Source of the DNA: Nicotiana tabacum
Lineage: Eukaryota > Streptophyta > Magnoliopsida > Solanales > Solanaceae
Direction of reading: 5' to 3'
DNA: 64,000 bases
Assembly: GCF_000715075.1 (NCBI RefSeq)
Contig: NC_134082.1
Coordinates: 196,653,948-196,717,947, forward strand
The position numbers and the translations under genes are program-made. Positions within the stretch are counted from its first letter, which is position 1; each line of letters starts with the position of its first letter. The notes beneath the pieces are model-generated. The model saw nothing but the letters and a program-made list of their open reading frames with translations, was not told the origin of the DNA and searched no databases. Below, one piece after another: positions 11,346-24,412 of this stretch.

Positions 11346-14300
11346 TGTGAGTTCTAGTCATGGGCAAAATTCTTGGGTTCTTGATTCTGGTGATACTTTC
11401 CACATGTGTCCACATAAGAATTGGTTTGCAACTTACAAACAAATGAGTGGGACTATCTATATGGGAGATGATAATCCATTACCAGTAGAGGGGGTTGGTA
11501 ACATCAAATTGAGAATGTTCGACGGAATTATCAGAAACAATGAGTGTTGGCATGTTCCTCGGATAAAGAGAAATTTGATTTCTCTTTCGACTTTGGATGA
11601 TCAAGGGTATAAATTTCACTCCGAGAATGGAATACTTAAAGTGTATAAAGGCTCCATGGTACTCATGAAGGGAAAACTACATTCTAAATTGTATCATCTT
11701 CAGGCCAGTGTAGTTGAAGGGGAAGCTGCTGTAGCTTCTGGGAAAAGTGATCTGAATTAGTCTCAGTTGTGGCACTTGCGACTTGGTCATATGAGTGATA
11801 ATGGATTGTCTTTGTTGAGTAAGCAGAATTTGTTGAATGGGTACAAAAATCAAGTTTTGAATTTTTGTGAGTATTGTGTGTTTGGTAAACAGACAAGGGT
11901 AAAGTTCATCAAGAAGACCGAGCACAAGACCAGAGACAAGTTAGATTATATACACTCTAATTTGTGGGGTCCAAACAGAGTTCCCTCCAAAAGTGGTGCC
12001 AAGTATTTTATGACTTTGATTGATGATTACTCAAGGATGATGTGGGTGTATTTTCTGAAAACAAAAGATGAGGCATTTTCGACATTTGTTAAATGGAAGA
12101 CGATGGTTGAGAGGCAGACGGAAAGAAAAGTTAAGCGTCATCGAACTGACAATGGGTTGGAATTTCGCAATTCTGAGTTCGATAATTTCTGCAACAGGGA
12201 GGGCATAGTGAGACACCGCACTTATTTTGGAACACCACAACAAAATGGTGTTGCAGAACGTATGAATAGAATGCTTTATGATAGGGCACGAAACATGCTT
12301 TCACAGTCATGTATTAGCAAAGCTTTTTGGGCTGAAGCAATCAATACAGCTTGTTATTTGGTCAATAGATCTCCATCCACAGCTATTGAGTTCAAAACTC
12401 CTTTTGAGGTATGGTCCGGTTCGCCTGCTGATTATTCAAATTTAAGGATATTTGGTTGTCCTGCTTATGCTCATGTGAGGGATGGAAAAATTGAGCCGAG
12501 GGCAAAGAAGTGCATATTTCTAGGGTATGCAACTGGAGTGAAAGGTTATAAGTTGTGGTGCATAGATCAAAATATTCCAGGGCTAATTATCAGTAGGGAT
12601 GTAACATTCAATGAATCTGCCTCACTAGACAGTCAGAGGGAGAAGGCAATAGAAGAAACAGATTGTGGTGTCAGTGACCTCATAGAGATAGAAATTGAAT
12701 CTCCACTAGCTCAGCCCAGTAGTTCTAAAGTAGAGGAAGTGGAGGAGGTGCAAAATATTGATCAATACGATAATGTTGATGCACCTGCGCAAAAACCCTA
12801 TAGCATTGCAACAAGCAGAGAGAAGAGAGTGATCAATCCACCATAAAGGTTTGCAAACGTATCTGATGGTAATTTTCTTGGATATGCTAATTTTGTGGAG
12901 TTTGCTTTGTTTGTTGCATAGACTATTGATGTGCTTGAGCCTAATAGCTATAAAGAAGCTATTTCTAGTCCAGAAACAGATCAGTGGGTTGGTGCTATGA
13001 GTGAAGAGATTGAGTCTCTTCATAAGAATCAGACATGAAAGCTTGTTCCATTGCCAAAGGGACGGAAGGTACTAGGCTGCAAATGGATTTTCAAAAGAAA
13101 AGAGGGCAATCCAAGGGTTAAAGTATCAAGGTACAACACAAGATTAGTAGCTAAAGGTTTTTCACATAGGGAGGGGATACATTACAATGAAGTGTTCTCT
13201 CCAGTGGTAAAGCATAGCTCTATCAGGGTCATTCTAGCTTTGGTAGCTCTTCATGACTTAGAACTAGAGCAGTAAGATGTGAAAACTACATTTTTGCATG
13301 GTGAGTTGGGTGAGCAGATTTATATAAGTCAACCCGAGGGATTCATTACTCAAGATAAGAAAAATCATGTTTGCTTGCTTAAGAAATCTTTATATGGTCT
13401 GAAATAGTCGCCTAGGCAGTGGTATAAAAGTTTTGATACATTCATGATTCAAAATGCATTTTCTCGAAGTGCATATGATAGTTTTGTGTATTACAAAAAG
13501 CTTGAAGACGGTTCTAGTGTATATTTGTTGCTATATGTGGATGACATGCTTATTGCTGCTAAAAGCATGTCACATATTACCCAATTGAAGAAGCAACTAG
13601 GTGTGGAGTTTGAGATGAAGGATTTAGGCGCTGCAAAGAAGATATTGGGGATGGAGATTACTCGTGATAGAAGGGTTGGAAAGCTGGTGTTGTCCCAACG
13701 GTCCTATATTGAGAAGGTCCTCAAGAGATTTAATATGATAGGTGCTAAATCTGTGACCATTCATTTTGCTTCCCATTTCAAGTTGTCTGCAGACATGTCA
13801 CCAAAAACAAACGAGGAGATGGAACAGATGTCTAGTGTTCCATATTCGAGTGTTGTAGGTAGCATTATGTATGCTATGGTTTGCACTCGCCCTAACATTT
13901 CATATGCTATTAGTGTTGTGAATAGATACATGGTGTGTCCTGGTAAAGAACATTGGCAGGCGGTGAAGTGGATCTTGAGATACTTGAAGGGTACTGCAGA
14001 TGTAGGCTTGACTTTTTACAAAGACAAGTTGAGTGAATCCTTAGTTGGCTATGTCGATTCAGATTATGCAAGGGACTTGGATAAGAGAAGATCTATGACC
14101 GGCTATGTTTTTACTCTTTCTGGTAGTGTCATCAGTTGGAAGGCGACTTTGCAGTCTGTCGTTGCTTTGTCTACCACAGAAGCGAGTATATGGCAATTAC
14201 GGAAGTAGTTAAAGAGGCTATTTGGCTACAAGGCTTGGTAAGTGATCTTGGACTAGCTTAGAAGAAGACACAAGTTTTTTGTGACAGTCAAAGTGCCATT

Positions 14301-14506
14301 CATCTTACTAAGAATCAGATATTTCATGAGCGGACGAAGCATATTGAAGTCAGACATCACTTTATTCGAGACATTATATCAAAGGGGATTGTTAAAGTGG
14401 AGAAAGTGTCTACGCATGATAATCCAGTTGATATGATGACCAAGGCAGTCCCGGCCAACAAGTTTAGGCATTGCCTAGACTTAATTGGTGTGGGCAGTAC
14501 TCAATA
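11345..14506 (+). pseudogene. Copia pol (protease, integrase, RT, RNase H), degraded
   Basis: In order: protease with WVLDSGDTFHMCPH (about 11377), the GAG-pre-integrase LWHLRLGHMSDNGL (11767), the integrase core with LIDDYSR and TDNGLEF plus GVAERMNR (about 12010-12270), RT with LLLYVDDML at about 13525, and RNase H with YVDSDYARD at about 14050 and a second part after a frameshift at about 14190. In-frame stops include those at about 11758, 12844, 12919, 13036, 13273 and 13405. The domain order and the protein resemblance to the tobacco Tnt1 type place it in the Tork clade. It ends at about 14506, shortly before a purine-rich tract (about 14572-14583) that precedes the 3' LTR. Confidence 0.9.
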
Positions 14507-14585
14507 GAGCCCTTGCGAGGGCTGAGGGCAAGGTAGAGAGACGTTGTTCCTGTTGATGAAGAGAATTCAAGCCAAAGGGAAGATT

Positions 14586-14788
14586 TGTTATTTGTGGCTT
14601 GAATTATTTTCTTGTATTTTTAGGAAACTCATAGTTCCTATAGGTTTAGGAAAACCCATTGTCCTAAAAGATTTGGTAAAGAAAAACCTATAGTCTTTGT
14701 CAAATTGGGAAACCTTTCTCATATATGTTTGGGATCTTTTTGGGATCTATATATAGGGGTTGTAGTTGGAGATTCTATAGATTGTATT
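14586..14788 (+). repeat. 3' LTR of the copia element, left part
   Basis: It begins TGTTATTTGTGGCTTG and follows the 5' LTR closely until 14788, where the Athila-type element interrupts it. 14784-14788 is the inner element's target site (GTATT). Confidence 0.92.
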
Positions 14789-16076
14789 TGACGAGTGTCT
14801 GGCGTATATTATTTAAACTCGTACTCTGTCAAATTGTAGTATAGAAAGATGTCGAACCCACAGAGATTGGTTTATCTATTCTACAGACGTTTCTTGTTTT
14901 AATTACTATTTAAGAAAATCCGAAAGAGTTGAGTTATGAATTAACTAACTAAAAATGCACGAATAAAGCAATAGAAAACATTTTATTTTTCACCGTACTC
15001 CTTTCGGTTATATATTATTACTTAAGTTGAATAATTAACCGTACTCCTTTCGGTTATACAAATTAATCTTCAAACTAGTAATATTAAAGAACCAGAAATA
15101 TATGATTGAACTAAAACACGCTCTTGTTAGTAAGTCCCTTTCGGTTACCCTACTTGTTATAACTGATTATTACACTATTCGCCTCTCTCGATTACAAATA
15201 AGTGTAAAATTAATTATAACATAAAAGAGATAGATGTTACTTAATAAATATTAATATTTATCAATACTACACTTAACTATATTATTTTCTTCCGCCTCTC
15301 TCGATTACAGAATTAATAAATAGTTAATATGTAATACAAGATGGATAGATGTTAATAAATTAAATAACTTCTAACTGCAAAAGCAGATAAAATTTAAATA
15401 AATTCTAGCTCAAGCATGTAAATTTGAGGAATAATATCAACTATTATATAGAAATATTAAGATCCGTCTTTCTCCCAACACAAGAAAAGTTACTCCATAC
15501 TGGAGCTAATACTGCTAATGAAAATATTCTTGTCCATTAGATAAGAAAATAGAAAGAAATATTCAGAAAGAATAATTCCCCCTATTTAATTAAAAGCATG
15601 ATATAGAGTAATTTTCAAAGCTAAGATTTATTAGGAACTAGAAATAAAAGACACTGTAATGACTGGATGAAAATTCAAAGAACTGAACAACTGACTGAAA
15701 TGCAAAGGAAAGACTCTGAAATGGATTTTTGTTGTCTGCTGAGCTCCCCCTTCTCCTTCTTCATCGTATGCTTTTATAATCAAACCAAAACAAGTTGGTT
15801 TGGTTATAACCACTTGTTTTGGTTATGAAAGATTCTTTTATTTTTTGAATCTGGTTACGGCCACTTTGTTGTGGTAGATGGATTTTATGCAGTCCGTATT
15901 TTGTCATAGCTTGTTTTCCTTTTTTTTTTCTTCTACTTAAAGTTTTATTGCTTGTGCACCAATTCTTCTCGTAGCATTTCCTGCGCAATCAAATTAAATT
16001 TGTGAAAGAAACATGATAATTTTTATACTTTTGCGAGGAAAGTGATATATTAAAATCAGGTAAAATGTACTTATCA
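14789..16076 (-). repeat. 3' LTR of the Athila-type element
   Basis: 1288 bp, colinear with the 5' LTR except that the stretch equivalent to about 27210-27345 is replaced by a short block with an extra CGTACTCCTTTCGGTTATA motif. On the coding strand it is preceded by the polypurine tract GTGGGAGAG (about 16079-16087). Confidence 0.92.
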
Positions 16077-17785
16077 AACTCTCCCACAATTAAGCTTTTA
16101 TTTGTCCTCGAGGAAATAATTTTTTTTTTTTTTTTGAAATTGAGGAATAATTACACATTTACAACTTTGCGACATCTAATGACTCCACCCGAAATTTCAA
16201 TTCATTTGAACTTTGTAAAACTTATTTTCTTTATATCTCCAATTTTACTCTGCAACTATCACTGTACGACATCTTCGAGTTTTAGGAAAATCAAGAATAC
16301 TGACTCAATTATCTACAATAAACCATAGACTTGCCTTTATTGTCAATCGCCACTAATGTAGATCAGTGTTGACTTTAAAATCTTTTAGGACTTTTGTTAG
16401 CTTGTAATGTTAGGCTGTGGGCTGGTAGGATAAAGAATTTTTTTTTATAGTGACTTTCCTTCCTTCTGGCTTGGTTTGTTAAGCTAGATGACTTTGTTCA
16501 GCAAATAAAAATATATAGATTAGTACTGATCACGAAGAATTAAATTATTTAGCCTTCCAGTTTTCATGTATATTCTTTTTTTTAATAGAACACACACTCG
16601 TACCCATACATATACTATGTATATGTTCTTATATATGTGTATATATACATACACACTTTTTTTTTTCGAAATATTCGTTGGAAACTTCACAAGTATCCAA
16701 ATTCTTTTCTATCATATACCACTGCAAGCTGTTATCTCTCAAACTCGTATACCACAGTGCCAACAGTGCCAGTAAAGAAAAGGAATGGATTTTTTTTTTA
16801 AAATCAGATGTACATGTGCACTTATTGGCTTTGGGTTATAAGGTATAAATGAACAAGAAGATATTTGAAGCTCAAAATGGGATACTAAGGATAATTTTCA
16901 TTTGGTAGGATAAATCAAAAGGCTCAATCGATCCAAAGATAGCCTAATTCCTTTTCTGAAATCAGCATTTTTCTAAGATTTCGCATTGACCAACAATAGA
17001 GGCAAGTTCTAGTAATTGATTATATTAATTTAAGCATGCCTTTATTTTCTTCAATCACTCAAAGTTGCACAGCAACAGACAATTTACATCAGCAAAACTG
17101 GAGGCATAAAGTAAGAAGTTTTCAGTGTTCTATGAACTTGAAATATTCATGATATGTTGTCAGAATATGATCGAAAGTCATTTACGTGTAATTTATTCCT
17201 TAAAGTCCTTAAAATATTTTTTTTTTACATATGTTTTTATAAAAAGAAGATAACAAAAATGACAATAAAATGAGTAACACCCCCCTCTCCTTTTTTTTAT
17301 GCTTTTTTCTATATATTTTTTAAAAAAAATGTAGAAAACATACTAAATAACATGTATTGACACTTTCATCGCAGGTTCGGCATTTTATCACATTCCAACT
17401 AAAAGGTCAAACTATATACAAGCTATTTTTTATAGCTATCAAAAGATGTTACCTGCTTGATGAGCTCCTGACAACAAACAAATAAACAAAACAAAATAAA
17501 ATAAAGATAATAATAACTTACTAGCACATAGAAGAACCAACAGGTTCGTCTATTTACAAGCCGTTTGCCATAGCTATCAAAAAGATATACCTGCTGGATG
17601 ACATCGACAACAAAAAGACACCATAAAATTTTTAACAAAGGAATGATTGAGTAGAGTTCAACCATCCTTACATTTGGACTATTCATCCTCCTGGATGAAC
17701 AATGTAAACATTACTGACCACCATTTCTTGTTTCATTATTATTGAGAAAGTCAAAATCAACTTCGAAGTGTCTAATTCCATCGCG
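16077..17785. other. Non-coding 3' region of the Athila element
   Basis: Lies between the extra ORF and the 3' LTR. It is AT-rich with T tracts and TATATA/ACACAC runs (16600-16660). A direct repeat of a CTATCAAAA(A)GATxTxACCTGCT block occurs near 17436-17460 and 17573-17595. No coding sequence recognised. Confidence 0.6.
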
Positions 17786-19080
17786 TTACAAAGGGATAGA
17801 GGGTCCCTTACCTATAAAATCAGCTGGACTTACTCTTTGTGGAACGAACATAGTCGGGGGTGCTTGCGGTATTGGTACTGAAAGCTCTGGAGTTGGAAAT
17901 AATCTCGCACCTTGGAGACTGCTACTTTCTAGATCTGCAAAAGAATAATGCTGAAAACTTGAATTGTCAAAACATTTCACAGCATTGTTAACATGGCGCG
18001 TGAAAATTCCAATCATATGGACGATGGGGGAAGTGGCTGCAAATTCATTTCGCAACGTCTGATAAAGGAAAGATTGACAACTTTTAGCTTCTGCTAATTC
18101 ATTTTGATTATGTGCCATACTTGCCGCTAGCCTTTCTTCACGGATTTTTTGTTCACTTTTGTAATCGTCCAATTGTTTTTTCATTTCAGCTTGTCCGTGT
18201 AGCAATTGTTTCATACAAGTCATAACATCATGTGAAGAAGCACTAGCATTCGAATTCTCTGGCTTTGCTGGACCTCGCGGAGGTTTTAAAGAATTCAAGT
18301 AACTCTGTTCTATGAGATAACCATTTCGTATTTCAGCAAGACCTTCCGTATTTACCTTAAATATTTTTGTCAGACGTGTGATTGTCGATGAAAAATGTAG
18401 GTGTTCACAATCGTCTCTAAAATGACAATTCATCATTCCATCAAAAATCATCCGCCCAACGTTAATCGGCAAATTCTTTCTAAAAGCATACAACAAAAGG
18501 ACCCTTTTCAAATTATAATTTGAATTGTTCACATATGAGAATAAACGAGAACTTACGAACTTCCCCATGTCCTTCCTATTTCTCTCATACTTGACCCTGC
18601 TAATTGTGAAGGATATTCTTCAGTTCCTGAAATTAACTTAACCCATTTGGACATAATTTCACAACAGATTTTTTCAAAATAATTCATCCTTTCCTTCAAT
18701 CTTTAACCTGGTTTCCTCATCATTAATGTCTCTTAAATTGTACATATCATTTATAATTGAAGAGTTAAAAGGTATCACTTTATTTTGAACTGTAGTGGTC
18801 CCTTCTGATTTGTTCATATTAGCATAAAATTCCAGAACTATTTCTTTAACATAAGTACCTGGGTCTTGTACAAATGATTCCTAATCCAAAGAACTGATTT
18901 GTTGCAGTATCTCCAGTGCCTTATCTCCATCTGTAGGTAAAAATTTCATCCCCCATTCCTCAACCACTTTCCTGAAACTCTTTGAGAAAATCCAATCTAT
19001 AGGATCAAGATCTTGCATTTTCTTATGGACTTGCAAGCTATTTCCTGATTTAGTTCTCTTAAAAGAGGACCTTTTTTTTT
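17786..19080 (-). pseudogene. Athila extra ORF (env-position / 'putative plant transposon protein' domain)
   Basis: Located between integrase and the 3' LTR on the coding strand. The longest open part is 260 codons (18568-17786), with KRVLLLYAFRKNLPINVGRMIF followed by a long coiled-coil-like charged region (HGQAEMKKQLDDYKSEQKIREERL) and a Pro-rich tail. The same frames extend upstream to about 19080 (DPIDWIFSKSFRKVVEEWGMKF ... YVKEIVLEFYANM) across several stops. This matches the layout of the domain called 'putative plant transposon protein' in Athila ORF3. Whether such ORFs are env-derived is debated, and no signal peptide or membrane segment is seen here. Confidence 0.7.
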
Positions 19081-19655
19081 GGCTAAGATTTTTTTAATTT
19101 TCTTATGAAAGGAATGAACAGAGAAAGAAAAGGTAAATACAAAAGCAATCTAATTTACATTGAAAATAACGGTGAGAAAAAAGATGTTTGTCTTTTGGTT
19201 TTACTTTCTTTTCTTTTTCTTTTTCTTTTTTGGGATAGATGAGCAAGGATGTAGGTGTCTTAATGTATTTATTGAGTTCAAAAGGTGAAAACATATGCTA
19301 TCACTAACTTAGTTTTCTCGATCATTGTGTGTGATTTGATAGAGGAGGTGTGACTGGTTTTGTGATATTCTTTTTTTTAATAAATTTATATTTCAAATAT
19401 CAATAATATTATAATTTCTATGTACAGTAGGTAAACCATGTAAAAAAAATGTTATTTGGTAATCTCAGTGTAATCTACATTAACAAGGATGGTTTGATAT
19501 TATTTTAATATAATATATACACACACATATATATATATATAATATTCAAAAGTAAAATATATAATAGAATAATAGTGTATATCTATTTGTGGAGTTAATG
19601 AAAGATGTGACCGGTGATAGAGGTGGTTTTCTTGGAGATTGAGGTAAAAGTAAAA

Positions 19656-21122
19656 AAGATTTTTACCTACTTATACCATATATCAAACCTTATTACCCTC
19701 AATGTTTAAGGTTTGTGTTTAATACATTTAAGTATACCAAATTACCATTTCTATACCATAATTCAAATTAGGGATATAATTAAGGGTTCATTTATATTAG
19801 GCATAATTATAGGACTGTATCTTCCCACTTTCTCTTTCCTTTCATCTCAACTGTTTACAACACACACACAACTCACGATGCTCCTATGCTTCCTCTCTTT
19901 GATCATCCCCAATTGCCCACCACCATCGAAGAATATCATATTTTCAAATTCACAAGAAAATTTTAAATTCTTTGATCGAACCGCTTGAATTCCCACTGGA
20001 AATAATAATGGCAGAGAGTTCGAAATTCTTTGACCTCTTTTTTTTTGGGGCAGTGGTTGAAGGTTACTGGTTAACACAGTCGATTGAAACTCGAAGAAGA
20101 AGAAGAAGAAGAAGAAGAAGAAGAAGAAGAAGAAGAAGAAGAAGAAGAAGAAGAAGAAGAAGAAGAAGAAGAAGACATATTTCCAGAATTTGTAGATATT
20201 TTGTGGTCAAATTAGAAAAATTATAGATAAATTGTAGATTGTTTTTTGCAGAAGATTTTGTAGAAGCTTTAGTCATTTTGGATTTGTGAAAACAGAAAAT
20301 AATGCATCTACAATCAGAATACAATTTATCCACAAGATATCTACAAAATAGATATATTGAATTTTAATATCCAAATTCTCATTTCAATTGTAGCATAATT
20401 GACATTTTCGACATAATTGTAGAAGATTTGTAGAAGCTTTAGTCTTCCCAATCTACAATTCATCTACAATTCATCTACAATTTATCTATAATATATCTAC
20501 AATTCTACAATTTAACTACAATTTATCTAGGATTTCTGGAAATACGTCTTCTTCTTCTTCTTCTTCTTCTTCGAGTTTTAATCTAAAATTCAGTCAAAAC
20601 CAAGTCTAATCTTCACCAAAACCCCTCAAAATTGAGATACAAACTCCTAAATATATTCCGAATTATTTACAACAACACCCAATCCAAACAAAAAATAATT
20701 TTGAAAACCCAAAATTTGAATTCAAAGCTTTCAAGCTTTTTAATGGCTATCAATGGTGGAAAATATATGGGAAAATATATGAAGATGAAGATGAAGATGA
20801 AGATGAAGAACAGAAATCTCCTTTCCGTTTGATTACTGGAGCTTCAGTAGCTTGCGTTTTTTGAGAATTGTAGTTGAGTGAGAGAAGAGAGATCTCTTTC
20901 CATTGAGGAAGGAGAGAATTACGCAACAATTCGAATTTAATGTTGACAGAATCACACGCAGATCTGGTGCCTTCATTTTAGAGCATTTTTTATGGCAAAA
21001 TCTACCTATTTTTGGATTGGTATATAATTTGTAGTAAAAGTGTGGACTACACGGGTAAATAACAAATTATGAACATTTTTAGTAATAAGGTTTGATATAT
21101 GGTATAGATAGGTAAAAATCCC
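19656..21122. mobile_element. Non-autonomous Mutator-like element (1467 bp) nested in the Athila element
   Basis: Imperfect terminal inverted repeats of about 40 bp (left ATTTTTACCTACTTATACCA, right its near reverse complement, sharing CCATATATCAAACCTTATTA) are flanked by a perfect 9-bp TSD AAAGTAAAA at 19647-19655 and 21123-21131. A 9-bp TSD with long TIRs is diagnostic of Mutator-like elements. No transposase is present. The inside holds a long GAA tract, a shorter CTT tract in inverted order, and TCTACAATT-type repeats (20440-20530). Confidence 0.88.
20093..20175. repeat. GAA/TTC trinucleotide microsatellite (about 27 units)
   Basis: 83 bp of uninterrupted GAA triplets inside the Mutator-like element. 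A shorter TTC run at 20547-20572, flanked by the same short sequences in inverse orientation (ACTCGAAG and CATATTTCCAGAA / TTTCTGGAAATACG), pairs with it as an internal inverted repeat. Confidence 0.95.
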
Positions 21123-21744
21123 AAAGTAAAATAGTAATTAAATGGACAACATTGAGAAGATAACAAGAGCAGGTATTGTAAGTTCTGGGTCAACACTTAC
21201 ATTGATGTGATAAAGGAGTTACAACACTTAAAACCCCATTTTTTTTACTTTATCACCGTTTATTGTTACCAATTCCCTCCTCTTTTTGCTTTTTTATTTT
21301 ATTTTATAATATTTAAATTGTTTCAAAAGTATATCTACACTACTACGTAACTGTGAGAGTTCTTTGTTTTGTCAAGTATTTAATATATATTTTTTTTACT
21401 TTGTTTTTTTTATAAGAAAAAAAAAGGTAATTTTATTATATATATTTACTAAAAAGAAAATATTATATGTTACTACTAATACTTACTTTTGAGATTAAAG
21501 AGAGCGGAAAAAAATAGTTCTGAGTTTAACGTCGCCAGCTTGACTTATTTTAAAAATTAGGCAAAAAGGATTGTTGAAGCCTGTTTGTCGAAGAATCTGC
21601 TGATATAAGGCTTCAAACGATGACCGTTTACTTTGAATTTGTCTCCCCCATCTGCATGTTGTACTTCAATGGCACCATAGGGGGTCACTCATGTCACTAT
21701 ATATGGCCCTGTCCAGCGTGACTTAAACTTTCCTGGGAATAATC

Positions 21745-24362
21745 TCAATCGCTATTGTATAGCAGAACATGATCTCCCACTTTAAAATCTTTATGACAGA
21801 TGATCTTGTCATGCCACTTTTTTGTCTTTTCCTTGTACAATTTAGCATTTTCGTATGCTGTAAGTCTGAACTCTTCCAACTCATCAAGTTGCAATAGACG
21901 ATTTTTACCTGCATCTGGTAAGTTTAGATTCAACAATTTTATAGCCCAATATGCTTTATGTTCTAACTCTATAGGTAAATGACAAGCTTTTCCAAAAACT
22001 AGTCTATGAGGAGATGCGCCTGTGGGAGTTTTATAAGCAGTTCTGTACGCCCATAACGCATCATCCAATTTTAAAAACCAATCTTTTCGAGAAGAACCAA
22101 CAATTTTTTCTAAAATTCTTTTTAATTCCCTATTGGATACTTCTACTTGTCCGCTTGTTTGAGCATGATATGGAGTTACTGTTTTATGAGTAACTCCATA
22201 TCTTGACAATAAACTAGCAAATTGTCTATTTATAAAATGAGTTCCTTGATCACTTATGATAACTCGTGGAGTTCCAAATCTAGAAAAAATATTTTTCTTG
22301 AGAAAAGTACAAACAATATGAGCATCATTTTTTCTAGTAGCAATTGCTTCTACCCATTTTGAAATATAGTCAACAACAACTAAAATATATTCACAACCGT
22401 TTGAAGGAGGAAAAGGACCCATAAAATCAATGCCTCAAACATCAAATATTTCACAAACAAGGATAGAGTTAAGAGACATCTCATCCCTTTTTGAAATGTT
22501 ACTGCTTCTCTGGCATTTGTCGCAAGTGGCAATATAATTTCTTGCGTCTTTGAATAAAGTAGGCCAATAAAATCCAACTTCAAGTACTTTAGTTGCTGTC
22601 GTTCTTCCTCCGTAGTGTCCTCCTACAGCTCCATCATGGCAATGACTTAAAATATTGTTCATTTCTGTTTCAGGTACACATCTCCTGATTATGTCATCTG
22701 CACAAAATTTAAACAAATAAGGATCTTCCCAGTAATAATGTCTTGCCTCTTTTTTAACTCTTTTCTTTGATCGTAAGAAAAATCTTTTGGAATCCACCCT
22801 CCCACTAAATAATTGGCAATATCAGCAAACCAATGAGGTCTATTTACAACTGTTGCGACAGAAAAGATATGCTCATCAGGAAATTCCTCTTGGATATCTA
22901 GTATTTCAGTAGGAGGATTCTCTAGACGTGACAAATGATCAGCTACCTGATTTTCTGAACTTTTTCTATCTTTTATTTCGAGATCAAATTCTTGCAAAAG
23001 GAGTATCCATCTTAGCAATCTAGGTCTAGCATCTTTCTTTGTTAATATATATTTTAAGGCTACATGATCAGTGAATGCTGTAACCTTTGTTCCTATCAAA
23101 TAAGAACGAAATTTGTCAAGTGCAAATACTACTGCCAATAACTCTTTCTCGGTTGTTGCATAACTCATTTGAGCTTCATTGAGGGTTCTGCTGGCATAAT
23201 ATATGGGTCTAAAGATCTTTTTATTTTGCCCCAATATCGCTCCTACTGCTATATCACTTGCATCACACATTATTTCAAATGGCTGGCTCCAGTCAGGAGA
23301 GACAACAATTGGAGCATTAGTCAATTGTTCTTTGAGAAACTCAAATGCTTTTCTGCGATCATCTGAAAATTCAAATTTCACATCTTTCATCAATAGGTTA
23401 GTCAGAGGTTTTGAAATTTTTGAAAAGTCTTTTATAAACCTTCTATAAAAACCTGCATGCCCTAAGAAACTTCTAATACCTTTAACAGTGGTGGGAGGGG
23501 ATAATCCTGCTATAAGATCAATTTTAGCTTTATCAACTTCTATTCATTTAGCAGTGATTTTATGTCTTAAAACAATTCCATCTATTACCATAAAGTGACA
23601 CTTTTCCCAGTTAAGAACTAAATTTGTCTCTTCACATCTTTTAAGCAACAAAGTTAAATGATAGAGACAATCTTCAAATGTCTTACCAAAAAGTGTGAAA
23701 TCATCCATGAAAATTTCAAGAAACTTTTCAGTCATATCTGAGAAAATTGCCGACATGCAACGCTGAAATGTAGCAGGAGCGTTACATAGTCCAAATGGCA
23801 TTCTTCTGTAAGCATACGTACCTTGGGGGCATGTGAATGTGGTTTTCTCCTGATCTTCTGAAGCAATCGGTATCTAATTATACCCAGAATATCCGTCAAG
23901 GAAACAATAAAATTTATGGCCTGCAATTCTTTCAAGCATTTGGTCAATAAAAGTCAAAGGAAAATGATCTTTCCTCGTGGCATCATTAAGTCGTCTGTAA
24001 TCTATATAGACTCTCCATCCTGTGAATGTTCTAGTAGGTATGAGTTCATTATTTTTATTTTTTATTACAGTCATACCTCCTTTCTTTGGTACTACCTGTA
24101 CAGGACTTACCCAAGGGCTATCAGATATTGGATAAATGATACCTGCCGCTAGAAGTTTCACTACTTCTTTCTTGACAACTTCTTGCATTGCTGGATTCAG
24201 TCTCCTTTGGGGTTGGACTATAGGTTTGTAATTTTCTTCCATGAGGATCCTATGCTTACAAATAGCTGGATTGATTCCTTTATTGTCAGCTATAGTCCAC
24301 CCTAAAGCTCTTTTATGCATCCTCAAGACTTCTATCAGTTTGTATTCCTGCTCTGGAGTCAA
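21745..24362 (-). pseudogene. Athila-type pol (RT, RNase H, integrase), broken by stops
   Basis: The RT begins with MHKRALGWTIADNKGINPAICKHRI... and has SPWVSPVQVVPKKGG and YIDYRRLNDATRKDHFPL, then a stop near 23876, MPFGLCNAPATFQRCM and the catalytic FMDDF box (around 23700). RNase H has [15 protein letters not shown] and [19 protein letters not shown] (about 23270-23080). Integrase has the zinc-binding HCHDGAVGGHYG...CDKCQR (22650-22500) and the core [19 protein letters not shown] and [17 protein letters not shown] (22380-22110). Stops at about 23876, 23544 and 22435 prevent a full polyprotein. Confidence 0.9.
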
Positions 24363-24412
24363 AGAAGATGAAATAATTACTGAAAATAATTCAGGTTCAA
24401 GAAAAACATATT

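Noticed and set aside
20064..20333. Poly-Leu and poly-Arg frames at the GAA tract
   Set aside because: They are translations of the trinucleotide microsatellite inside a non-coding transposon.
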